Part shown: in pieces, positions 17,101 to 23,830 of the stretch
Layout: every line of letters starts with the position of its first letter
How positions within the stretch are numbered: the first letter of the stretch is position 1
Assembly (NCBI RefSeq): GCF_003364115.1
Contig: NZ_NXLL01000003.1
Span: 32,827 to 96,826 of the forward strand
Reading direction: 5' to 3'
DNA: 64,000 nucleotides
From: Helicobacter sp. MIT 00-7814
GTDB taxonomy: Bacteria > Campylobacterota > Campylobacteria > Campylobacterales > Helicobacteraceae
Program-made: the position numbers and the translations under genes
Notes under the pieces: model-generated
The model's database searches: none
What the model was told of the DNA's origin: nothing
Seen by the model: the letters and a program-made list of their open reading frames with translations, nothing else

Positions 17101-17350
17101 TCCCACAAAAGAGGATTTAAAACAATGCGTATTAAAGGGAGCGGCACTGCGTGTGCGTCCAAAACTAATGACTGTTTTTTGCATTATCGCTTCACTTTTA
17201 CCAATTATGTTTTCTCAAAATGTTGGAAGTGAAATCACGCGAGCAATTGCCGCGCCAATGCTAGGGGGCATGATAAGCAGTAGTATTCTAACGCTTTTTA
17301 TTATTCCGATTTGTTTTTATTTGTTGCATTTGAGGAAAATTGCTCGTTAA
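14192..17350 (+). CDS. czcA: Heavy-metal RND efflux pump (CzcA/CusA family)
   Basis: 1052 residues, the usual length for HME-RND pumps, with about 12 membrane segments grouped near residues 30-55, 340-500 and 860-1050 and two large periplasmic loops. LPDLTPPQVILQIEFPNQAP near residue 60 and SLGGIAIAIGAMVDAAIVMIEN near 410 are typical of CzcA/CusA. It exports metal ions from periplasm or cytoplasm using proton flow. The starting ATG sits in an ATGA overlap with the adaptor gene. Copper is favoured by context; zinc, cadmium or nickel cannot be excluded. Confidence 0.9.
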   Translation: MNFTESGESKNSQNSPQEQKNKSIDSIILWSVKNKFIILIMAFLLLCSSIALLPKLKLDALPDLTPPQVILQIEFPNQAPKTIQEQIVYPLMSQLLAIANVENVRGISGFENALIYVIFKDKTDLYWARSRILEQLSQTQNIPAQAKISLGSDSTSVGWAYQYALISEDKDLGELKSLQDFYYKYALLGIDGVSEVASVGGFEQNYEVSVDNAKLLRYDLSLQEIIDSIKRANNDSGGGVLIEGGFEKIIKAKGYIKNTQDLENIIIKTQGNTPLRIKDIGEVRILPATRRGAADVNGKKEVVGGIVMVKYGGNTYETLQRIKQKVEQLNENSEVQIKPVYDRSELIEKSIFSLTKTLIEECLIVLLITAIFLLHFRSALVVIITLPLCVLYSAFLMWVFDIQSSIMSLGGIAIAIGAMVDAAIVMIENAHKNLSIQNSYSDSTRQKIIISSTRQVGAPIFFALMIVVVSFLPIFALSGQEEKLFAPLALTKTFTMLIGALLSITIVPILMLFFIKGKILSEEKNPLNLFFVKIYRNLLLFTLRFKWIFLSLCVVILGLSFYAYKKLNWEFMPQINEGIIMYMPVTNTNPSIDTALAYLQKVDSIIASFDEVESVFGKAGRANTSTDPAPLSMLEVYIHLKPKEQWKEQISYAELRDKLESALQIKGLTNSWTYPIRGRTDMLLTGIRTPLGIKLYGNDTKILQDFSLKIESKLKNLDSTLSVFAERGNSGYYIDIEIDDEKLARYGVSKDSIFTLLNAGIGGIELSRKIDGVKNYPISLRLLDTQRNDIESIKEIYVKTSRGFRPLRELAKIYYANEPSELKSENGLSVNYIYITPKEHVSAKAYKDAASALLSDLELPSGYFYEFSGESEYIQKALETLQYIIPLSIFVIFILIFLALKNIAYTFLCFFSLPFAIFGGIVAIDLLGFNLSIAGVVGLLALLGVASETSIVMLLYLQEALAQMRENINNPTKEDLKQCVLKGAALRVRPKLMTVFCIIASLLPIMFSQNVGSEITRAIAAPMLGGMISSSILTLFIIPICFYLLHLRKIAR

Positions 17351-17400
17351 ATAAAGAATCCACGCTACAATACACCAAAAATTAACCTTAAGGATTCCTC

Positions 17401-17646
17401 TTGCGTATTGATAAATTTCTTAACACGACAAATATTTTAAAACGACGCGCAGTGGCGCAAGATATGTGCGAAAATGGCGTGGTGCTGGTAAATGGCGCTG
17501 TGGCAAAAAGCTCAAAAGAAGTCAAAATTAATGACACCATCACCCTGCGCTATTTAGAATATGAAAAAAATTACCGCGTGCTAGATATCCCAACGACAAA
17601 AAGCGTGCCAAAAGCGCAAAGTGCGCTGTTTGTCAAAGAGTTATGA
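17401..17646 (+). CDS. S4-domain RNA-binding protein
   Basis: 81 residues covering essentially one S4 domain: MRIDKFLNTTNILKRRAVAQ and ENGVVLVNGAVAKSSKEVK are the canonical S4 blocks. Proteins of this size (Hsp15 or RqcP type) bind rRNA or tRNA on stalled 50S subunits. Start TTG with AAGGA 6 bases upstream. It overlaps the convergent MFS gene by 6 bases at the 3' ends. Specific role not assignable. Confidence 0.8.
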   Translation: MRIDKFLNTTNILKRRAVAQDMCENGVVLVNGAVAKSSKEVKINDTITLRYLEYEKNYRVLDIPTTKSVPKAQSALFVKEL

Positions 17647-18804
17647 GCCGATAACTTTGCATTTATTTGCAAGGATTCCAAAAATATTGAGCGCAAATGC
17701 TACGCAAAGCACAAGCACAATACCCTGCACATAGCTTTCGCTCAAATCATGCAAAACGCCGATTAAAAATGGACCGCTTGCAGCAATAAGATAGCCAAAG
17801 CCCTGTGCCATAGAAGAAAGCTTTGTCGCAATGGCAAGTGTGGCGCTCTTTTGCGAAATAAACAAAAGCGCTAGCCCAAAAACCCCACCCATCGGGATTC
17901 CGATACAAAGCACGCTCACAATCATCGCACTTTGAGAATCAAAAAAGAGCACCACCACATAGCCTATCGCATACAGCCCGCACAAAAACGCCATATAAAG
18001 CGATCGATACATCTCACGCAAACGCCCTAGCAATAATGGACCAAAAAATGCTACAGGCATGGAAATAAGCTGCATATAAAGCAAAATATTTGTCCCATAC
18101 TCCAAACTATAGCCTTTTGAAGCAATAATCACAGGAAGCCATGTAAAAGTGCTATACGCCACAAAGCCCTGCAATCCCATAAATAGCGTAATTTTCCACG
18201 CATCAAATTCAACAAAGAGGCTTTTTGTCGTTGCCGGTTTTGCCTTAGGGCGCGAAAAGCGATGATTTTTCACTTCTGGTAGAAAAAGCACAATTGCAAA
18301 AAGTGCAAAAACCACCCAAAATGCCATTGCGATTCTAATCCCAAAAAGTGCGATAAGTGGCAATGCCAGCAGAATCCCGATGATAGAAGAGGCATTAAGC
18401 ACAAGCGAATACACGCTCATCATCGCGGGTGTTTTCTTGCCAAACTTTTTGCGTATGAAGCTTGGCACAAGCACATTTGCCACCGCAATGCCCGCACCCA
18501 AAAGCCCCATACCAACAAAAAGCCCGCCAACTCCGCCAAAGCTCCGCACAATCTCACCAAGCGCAATACAACACAGCGCGATAAACAAAAGGCGCACGCT
18601 TGAAAAATACGCCACCACAAAAGAAATGCTCCCAAACGCAAGTAGTGGGATAGAATTTAGCAATCCTGCCACAGAGCTTGAAATATTAAAATATTCCTTA
18701 ATCGCTTCAATGCTCGGACCCATAGAATTTATAGGCGCGCGCAAATTGAGCGTGATAGCCACCATAATTGCAAAGCTTAGCCAAAAATATGTTTTCTTAT
18801 TCAA
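17641..18804 (-). CDS. MFS transporter, CynX/NimT (cyanate permease-like) family
   Basis: 387 residues with about 12 hydrophobic segments. LNLRAPINSMGPSIEAIKEY at the start is characteristic of the CynX/NimT branch of the major facilitator family, with a conserved N-L-R-x-P motif in helix 1. Substrates of this branch include cyanate and nitroimidazoles, but are mostly unknown. Start TTG at 18804, GAGG about 8 bases upstream. It follows two small membrane-protein genes on the same strand. Confidence 0.78.
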   Translation of the reverse strand: MNKKTYFWLSFAIMVAITLNLRAPINSMGPSIEAIKEYFNISSSVAGLLNSIPLLAFGSISFVVAYFSSVRLLFIALCCIALGEIVRSFGGVGGLFVGMGLLGAGIAVANVLVPSFIRKKFGKKTPAMMSVYSLVLNASSIIGILLALPLIALFGIRIAMAFWVVFALFAIVLFLPEVKNHRFSRPKAKPATTKSLFVEFDAWKITLFMGLQGFVAYSTFTWLPVIIASKGYSLEYGTNILLYMQLISMPVAFFGPLLLGRLREMYRSLYMAFLCGLYAIGYVVVLFFDSQSAMIVSVLCIGIPMGGVFGLALLFISQKSATLAIATKLSSMAQGFGYLIAASGPFLIGVLHDLSESYVQGIVLVLCVAFALNIFGILANKCKVIGS

Positions 18805-18840
18805 AGCCTCTACCTCATAGAATCTAAACCTTTTTAAAGC

Positions 18841-18936
18841 TTATTCCCTCGTTAGCTTGAAAAGCGCATACACGATATATGAGCTCATCGCGCTAAAGCT
18901 TGCAAGGGCTAAAATCGCTGTAAGGATTCCAATCAT
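18841..18936 (-). CDS. 31-residue single-span membrane microprotein
   Basis: Too short for usual gene callers. Frame ATG at 18936 to TAA at 18841, beginning MIGILTAILALASFSAMSSY and ending KLTRE: one hydrophobic helix with a basic C-terminal end. AGGAG lies 8 bases upstream and the ATG overlaps the stop of the preceding gene (TAATG), so translation is likely coupled. No homologue recognised. It may be a partner of the 78-residue membrane protein. Confidence 0.5.
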   Translation of the reverse strand: MIGILTAILALASFSAMSSYIVYALFKLTRE

Positions 18937-19172
18937 TACATTTCTCCTATTTTGTGGATTTCTCTAATAAGTATCCTCACGACAAAAAGCAAAAGCCCAG
19001 AAGTTACTATCAGGCTCACGCTCACAGACACAGCTTGTATAGAATCAAAAGTTTTGTAATGCATTATCACAAGGGCAAGGATTCCAAAAAGTGCAAGTAG
19101 AAGTGCTATCATCACGGACTTTAAGACACGGGCTAGGGTTTTTGTTTGTTCTTTTTTACTCATGGCTTGCAT
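18936..19172 (-). CDS. Small two-span membrane protein, unknown function
   Basis: 78 residues (76 if ATG at 19163, MSKKEQ, is used). A basic N-terminus precedes two hydrophobic segments (VMIALLLALFGILALVIM and VSVSLIVTSGLLLFVVRIL), then a charged tail. No recognised family. No clear Shine-Dalgarno separates the two possible starts. Overlaps the 31-residue gene at TAATG. Confidence 0.5.
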   Translation of the reverse strand: MQAMSKKEQTKTLARVLKSVMIALLLALFGILALVIMHYKTFDSIQAVSVSVSLIVTSGLLLFVVRILIREIHKIGEM

Positions 19173-19324
19173 TGTATCACAATAAAACGCGTTTAAGTGA
19201 AGCTTTAGAAAAATATTTTATAATTCAGCCTTTATTCTTGCTTTTAGCGCTTAAAGCAAGCTCTCTAAACGCCTCTACTTAAGGTGCAGCGAGAGATTGG
19301 GAAATTTTAAATTTAAGGGAGTAT

Positions 19325-19864
19325 GTGATTTTGAGAAATAAAAGTTCTATTGCGTTACTTATATTGAGTGCTTGCTCTATCGTGCTAGGCGTGGTGTGTA
19401 TGGCTTATCCAGCAAAGACAATGCTTACCATTGCATTTTTTGGCGCGCTGTTTATTTTGCTTTTAGGCGTTGGTTGCGTGTTTTTCTATTTACAAAGCAT
19501 GCGCAAAATGGCGTGGATTCTCATCGATGGGATTGTCTCTATTCTTATCGCCATCGCGCTTTTTGTCGCGCTTATTGTTGGGGGTGAAGAGATGGGCGAG
19601 CAAATTATCGCGCTTATCATCGGCATTGGCGTGCTTTGCAATGGGATTTTGTGGATTCTCACTGCGCGCTCTTTCAAGCAATTTGATGGCTCGGTATTTC
19701 TCCCCACACTTAGTTTTGGCGTGATATGCGTTGTGCTAGGCATTGTGTTTGCGATATTCCCGCAGATTCTCTCATTTTTGATAAGTATATTTTTAGGGAT
19801 CTTGCTCATCATTTTTGGAAGCTTGGGATTAGTGCTAGGATTTGCTAGCAGGAGGCGCTTTTGA
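19325..19864 (+). CDS. HdeD family (DUF308) membrane protein
   Basis: 179 residues, six hydrophobic segments in three hairpins. The pattern SIVLGVVCMAYPAKTMLTIA, repeated as GVICVVLGIVFAIFP, is typical of HdeD/DUF308 proteins; E. coli HdeD is linked to acid resistance at high cell density. Start GTG at 19325 behind AAGGGAG; TTG at 19331 is an alternative. Its stop overlaps the hemD start by 4 bases. Confidence 0.75.
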   Translation: MILRNKSSIALLILSACSIVLGVVCMAYPAKTMLTIAFFGALFILLLGVGCVFFYLQSMRKMAWILIDGIVSILIAIALFVALIVGGEEMGEQIIALIIGIGVLCNGILWILTARSFKQFDGSVFLPTLSFGVICVVLGIVFAIFPQILSFLISIFLGILLIIFGSLGLVLGFASRRRF

Positions 19865-20529
19865 GAGAAGTTGTGCTTATAGGGACGAAGGAAAATAGCG
19901 AAGTAAAAAGCCTTGTAGTGAGTGAAATCGCTTATGAAGACATCGCACCAGATGCGTTGGAAGGCGTTGATAGCCTTATTTTTACTTCAAAAAACGCCAT
20001 TCTTGCCTTGATAGAATCTGCCAAAAAACACGAACCTTTACGCGCGTGGGTGAATATCCCAAGCTATGTCATCGGACATGCAAGCGCAAAAGCCTTGCAA
20101 AATGCCGGCGCAAATATCGCACATATCGGCAGTGACGCGCATGGAGCGAATTTTACCAAAGAGCTTATCGAGCTTTTAGCTGATAAAAATCCGCTCTACT
20201 TGCGCGCACAAAATATCGTCTCAAAACTTGATGAAAAGCTTATAAGCGCAAATATCAAGCTAAAACAAATCGTAGCCTATATCAATCAACCAAAAAAACT
20301 TGATAGCGCACTAAAGCCAAAGGGCGATAGTGTGCTTATTTTTACTTCGCCTAGCGCGTTTGCGTTTTTCAAGCAAAACTTTGGGTGGAATCCAAACTAT
20401 GTGGCGGTGGCTATTGGTATGACGACTTTTAGCGCGTTTGATTCTGATATAGTGGCGTTTGTAAGCCAAAAGCAAAATATCGAGGGTTGCATTGAGCTAG
20501 CCAAAGATTTGGCACAGAAATTGCCTTAG
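19861..20529 (+). CDS. hemD: Uroporphyrinogen-III synthase
   Basis: 222 residues. The two-domain layout fits HemD: SLIFTSKNAILALIES near 40, YVIGHASAKALQNAGANI near 70, and the second-domain SVLIFTSPSAFAFFKQNF near 160. It closes and inverts ring D of hydroxymethylbilane to give uroporphyrinogen III for haem. Sequence is naturally poorly conserved in this family, but these blocks are clear. TTG start overlaps the HdeD-like stop (TTGA), so it is translated by coupling. Confidence 0.82.
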   Translation: MREVVLIGTKENSEVKSLVVSEIAYEDIAPDALEGVDSLIFTSKNAILALIESAKKHEPLRAWVNIPSYVIGHASAKALQNAGANIAHIGSDAHGANFTKELIELLADKNPLYLRAQNIVSKLDEKLISANIKLKQIVAYINQPKKLDSALKPKGDSVLIFTSPSAFAFFKQNFGWNPNYVAVAIGMTTFSAFDSDIVAFVSQKQNIEGCIELAKDLAQKLP

Positions 20530-20629
20530 GGTAAGTCAATAGTTTGTTAAGATTCACAAGCTACAATACGCGTTTTTAAGGTTTTTAAAGCCTTGAGATT
20601 AAAGCAAATTTAAAAAAATGGAGTGGATT

Positions 20630-21457
20630 ATGAAAAAATTACTTTTAAGCTTGGCGTTGGTTGGGATACTCTCACCTGCATTGATGGCAAAAACTTATGC
20701 GACGGTAAATGGCAAAGCGATTACAGAAAAGGACTTTGAGGGCTTTAAGCAAGAGTTCCCAAACTTTGATTTTGACAAATTAAACGAGCAAGAAAAACAA
20801 ATCGTGCTTAATCAAGTCATTGATGAGCGCATCGTCCTTGATGCAGCACGCGCGGAAAAAATGGACACGACAAAAGACTACACTGATAAAGTCGAGGCGT
20901 TTAAAAAGCGCTTATTGCTAGATTCTTGGATGCAAAAGCAAGCTCAATCAATCCAAATGCCAAACTTTAGCGATGAGCAAATCCGCCAAATTTACAAAGA
21001 AAATGAAGCGCGCTTTATCGATCAAGAGGGCAAGGCACGCCATATTGTCGTAGCAAGCGAAGATGAGGCAAAGGCTATTATCGCAGAGCTTAATAAAGTT
21101 AGAGGCAAGGTTGAGCCAAAATTTATCGACTTAGCAAATCAAAAAACAATCGATCCTGTGGGCAAACAGCAACAAAACGGCGGAGATTTAGGGACATTTC
21201 ACCGCGCGCGTATGGTGCCTGAGTTTTCAAAAGCAGCATTTGATTTAAAACCCGGCACTTATACCAAAACACCTGTAAAAACGCAGTTTGGCTACCATGT
21301 GATTTATTTGGAAAGCAAAACTGAACCAAAGGTGATTGGCTACGATCAAGCAAAGCAAATTATCATGCAAGATATGCAAATGCAAGCCTTTAATCAAGCA
21401 ATCGGCGAAAAAGTCCAAGATTTACGCAAGAACGCGAAGATTCAAATAAGCAAATAA
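20630..21457 (+). CDS. Periplasmic peptidyl-prolyl cis-trans isomerase (PEB4/HP0175 type)
   Basis: 275 residues: signal peptide (MKKLLLSLALVGILSPALMA), a SurA-like N-terminal helical chaperone region and a parvulin (PpiC) domain at about 130-240 marked by ARHIVVASEDEAKAII and GGDLGTFHRARMVPEFSKAA. It folds outer-membrane proteins in the periplasm; the C. jejuni (PEB4/Cbf2) and H. pylori (HP0175) versions are antigenic and secreted in part. ATG at 20630 is preferred over 20618 because GGAG at about 20620 is the ribosome site. Lies directly before the aldolase gene, as in H. pylori. Confidence 0.88.
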   Translation: MKKLLLSLALVGILSPALMAKTYATVNGKAITEKDFEGFKQEFPNFDFDKLNEQEKQIVLNQVIDERIVLDAARAEKMDTTKDYTDKVEAFKKRLLLDSWMQKQAQSIQMPNFSDEQIRQIYKENEARFIDQEGKARHIVVASEDEAKAIIAELNKVRGKVEPKFIDLANQKTIDPVGKQQQNGGDLGTFHRARMVPEFSKAAFDLKPGTYTKTPVKTQFGYHVIYLESKTEPKVIGYDQAKQIIMQDMQMQAFNQAIGEKVQDLRKNAKIQISK

Positions 21458-21504
21458 TAAGATTCTATTTTTGAAACTTCTATTTTGAAATGTAAGGAGG
21501 AATC

Positions 21505-22428
21505 ATGCTAGTAAGTGGCAGTGAAATTTTGCTAAAAGCCCACAAAGAGGGCTATGGCGTGGGCGCGTTTAACTTTGTAAATTTTGAAATGCTAAACGCT
21601 ATCTTTAACGCCGCGCTTGAGGCAAACTCGCCCATCATCGTGCAAGCAAGTGAGGGCGCGATAAAATACATGGGAATTGATATGGCAGTAGGGCTCGTGC
21701 AAATCCTAAGCAAGCGCTACCCACAAATCCCAGTCGCGCTCAACCTCGATCATGGCACTAGCTTTGAATCTTGCAAAAAAGCGATTGACGCGGGCTTTAC
21801 TTCGGTGATGATTGACGCTTCACACCACCCATTTGAAGAAAATGTCGCAATGACTAAAGAAGTCGTGCAATACGCGCATTCTAAAGGTGTGAGCGTAGAA
21901 GCAGAGCTTGGGCGTCTCATGGGGATAGAGGATAATATTTCAGTCGATGAAAAAGACGCCGTGCTAGTCAATCCAGACGAGGCAGAAGAGTTTGTCAAAG
22001 AGACAAAGGTTGATTATCTAGCACCCGCTATCGGCACAAGTCATGGGGCGTTTAAATTTAAAGGAGAGCCAAAGCTTGATTTTGCACGTTTGCAAGAAGT
22101 CAAACGCCGCACCAACATTCCGCTAGTTTTACATGGCGCAAGTGCAATACCGCAATATGTGCGCGAGGCATTTCTAGCCACTGGTGGCGATCTCAAAGGT
22201 AGCAAGGGCGTGCCTTTTGAATTCCTCCAAGAAGCAGTCAAAGGTGGGATAAATAAAGTAAATATCGACACGGATTTGCGTATCGCTTTCATGGCGGAAG
22301 TGCGCCGCGTGGCAAACGAAGATCCCACACAATTTGACTTGCGCAAATTTTTCACGCCCGGAATGCAGGCAATGCAAAAAGTCATCGTCGAGCGTATGCA
22401 AGTGCTAGGCTCTGCGGGCAAAGCTTAG
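21505..22428 (+). CDS. fba: Class II fructose-1,6-bisphosphate aldolase
   Basis: 307 residues, the same length as the H. pylori enzyme. Zinc and substrate motifs are present: NLDHGTSFESCKKAIDAGF (His at about 83), EAELGRLMG (Glu), GTSHGAF and LHGASAIP (zinc His residues), and NIDTDLRIAF near the end. Cleaves or forms fructose bisphosphate in gluconeogenesis and glycolysis. AAGGAGG lies 6 bases before the ATG. Confidence 0.95.
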   Translation: MLVSGSEILLKAHKEGYGVGAFNFVNFEMLNAIFNAALEANSPIIVQASEGAIKYMGIDMAVGLVQILSKRYPQIPVALNLDHGTSFESCKKAIDAGFTSVMIDASHHPFEENVAMTKEVVQYAHSKGVSVEAELGRLMGIEDNISVDEKDAVLVNPDEAEEFVKETKVDYLAPAIGTSHGAFKFKGEPKLDFARLQEVKRRTNIPLVLHGASAIPQYVREAFLATGGDLKGSKGVPFEFLQEAVKGGINKVNIDTDLRIAFMAEVRRVANEDPTQFDLRKFFTPGMQAMQKVIVERMQVLGSAGKA

Positions 22429-22458
22429 TAATTTCAAAAAACACAAAATCAAATTTAA

Positions 22459-22492
22459 AGAGAATCTAAGAGATTAGCCCTTTAGATTCTCT
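22459..22492 (+). terminator. Hairpin made of inverted AGAATCT words after fba
   Basis: 11-bp perfect stem AGAGAATCTAA/TTAGATTCTCT with a 12-base loop. No strong T-run follows. Sits in the 163-bp gap between convergent fba and the peroxidase gene and could stop transcription from the fba side. Confidence 0.5.
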
Positions 22493-22591
22493 GCAACTCC
22501 TACTAACTTTTCACTTCATTTTTTCTAATTTCAAGCACCCTTTTCATTGCTTCATTGCACACGCTTATTTTTTAAGCACTTTAAAATCTTT

Positions 22592-23797
22592 TCAAAGCGT
22601 TTTTAGAAATGCCTCAAGCGCATCGATTTCCTCTCGCGTAAGGTTAAGCTCTTTTAGCAAAGGTGAAGTTTGCGGGAACAATGGATCATTTTTTTGAAAA
22701 TCCATAGGCTCTGGGCGAAACATTCCGAAATTATACGCATTGAGCACACCGCGCAAAGTCGGAAACAATCCATTATGAAAATATGGCGCAGTTTTGCGCA
22801 CCTCGCGCAAAGTCGGCGTTTTAAACGCACCCATATCGCTAGGATTTTTACTCACATTATAGCGCCCAAAATCCTCGTATTTCTCGCGCCCATAGTAAGT
22901 TAGCCCAAGATTGTGGTATTTATGATCGCTAAACTCCACACCATTGTGGCAATTCATACAGCGCCCCTTTGTGCGGAAAATATGCAGTCCTAGCACCTCA
23001 TCATCTCGCAACATTCTAGAATCCCCGCGCATAAATCTATCAAAACGCGAATTTTTGGGCATTAATGAGCGCTCATAAGTGGCAAGCGCTTGCGCTAAAT
23101 GCTTAGGCGTGATAGAATCCTGCGCGCTAGATCCTCCAAATGCCTCTCTAAAGGCTTTTTCATATTCTTTGCTCGCCTTTAGCTTTGCGATGACATTTTG
23201 CATGGAATCTGCCATTTCTATGGGATTTTCAATCGGCATAAGGCTTTGAGATTCTAAATCCTGCGCGCGTCCGTCCCAAAATTTCTCTTTCCCAAAAGCG
23301 CTCATCACCACACTTGGCGCGTTGCGATTGCCCAAAGCGCGATTATGCCCAAAGGATACACTGCGTGCATTGCTAAAGCCAAGCTCGCTATCATGGCAGG
23401 TAGCGCACGCGATTTGCTCAGAAAGCGAAAGAATCGGATCGTAAAAAAGCTTCTCGCCAAGCTCGGCTTTTGCGCGCGTGTAGGGGTTAGATTCCGGATA
23501 TGGTGGGGTATCTGGCAAAGCGCCAATCTCACGATACTCCACGCCATCATCTACCCACGCGCGCTCCCAAAACTGCGGCTCTTTGAGATACATTGCACGC
23601 AAAGCATTGATATACTCTTTCTTATCCTTGTTTTGGGTATCTTGCATTTCTTTAGAATCTCGCGTATCCAAATCCGCCAAAAACTCCCTAATCTCATCAC
23701 TTGCTTGAGTGGGCGCATAGTGCTTCACCCCCTGCCCTAGCACCAAAAGCCCGACAATCACCACAGTGCCACATATCCAAGCAGCTACATACTTCAC
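22592..23797 (-). CDS. Di-heme cytochrome c peroxidase
   Basis: 401 residues with an N-terminal signal anchor. Two haem c sites are visible: CATCH at 131-135 and CMNCH at 280-284, plus DPILSLSEQIACATCHD and GAFKTPTLREVRKTAPYFHN, standard for the MauG/CcpA family. Reduces hydrogen peroxide in the periplasm with electrons from cytochrome c. GTG start at 23797 behind GGGAGG. It is longer at the N-terminus than many CcpA proteins (a charged 50-residue segment after the anchor). Located 33 bp after the TonB receptor gene on the same strand. Confidence 0.9.
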   Translation of the reverse strand: MKYVAAWICGTVVIVGLLVLGQGVKHYAPTQASDEIREFLADLDTRDSKEMQDTQNKDKKEYINALRAMYLKEPQFWERAWVDDGVEYREIGALPDTPPYPESNPYTRAKAELGEKLFYDPILSLSEQIACATCHDSELGFSNARSVSFGHNRALGNRNAPSVVMSAFGKEKFWDGRAQDLESQSLMPIENPIEMADSMQNVIAKLKASKEYEKAFREAFGGSSAQDSITPKHLAQALATYERSLMPKNSRFDRFMRGDSRMLRDDEVLGLHIFRTKGRCMNCHNGVEFSDHKYHNLGLTYYGREKYEDFGRYNVSKNPSDMGAFKTPTLREVRKTAPYFHNGLFPTLRGVLNAYNFGMFRPEPMDFQKNDPLFPQTSPLLKELNLTREEIDALEAFLKTL

Positions 23798-23830
23798 GAA
23801 CTCCCTCCCTTGCTTACTTGCCTAAGATTC

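Noticed and set aside
22041..22421. 126-codon minus-strand frame inside fba
   Set aside because: Antisense to an aldolase with intact zinc and substrate motifs.
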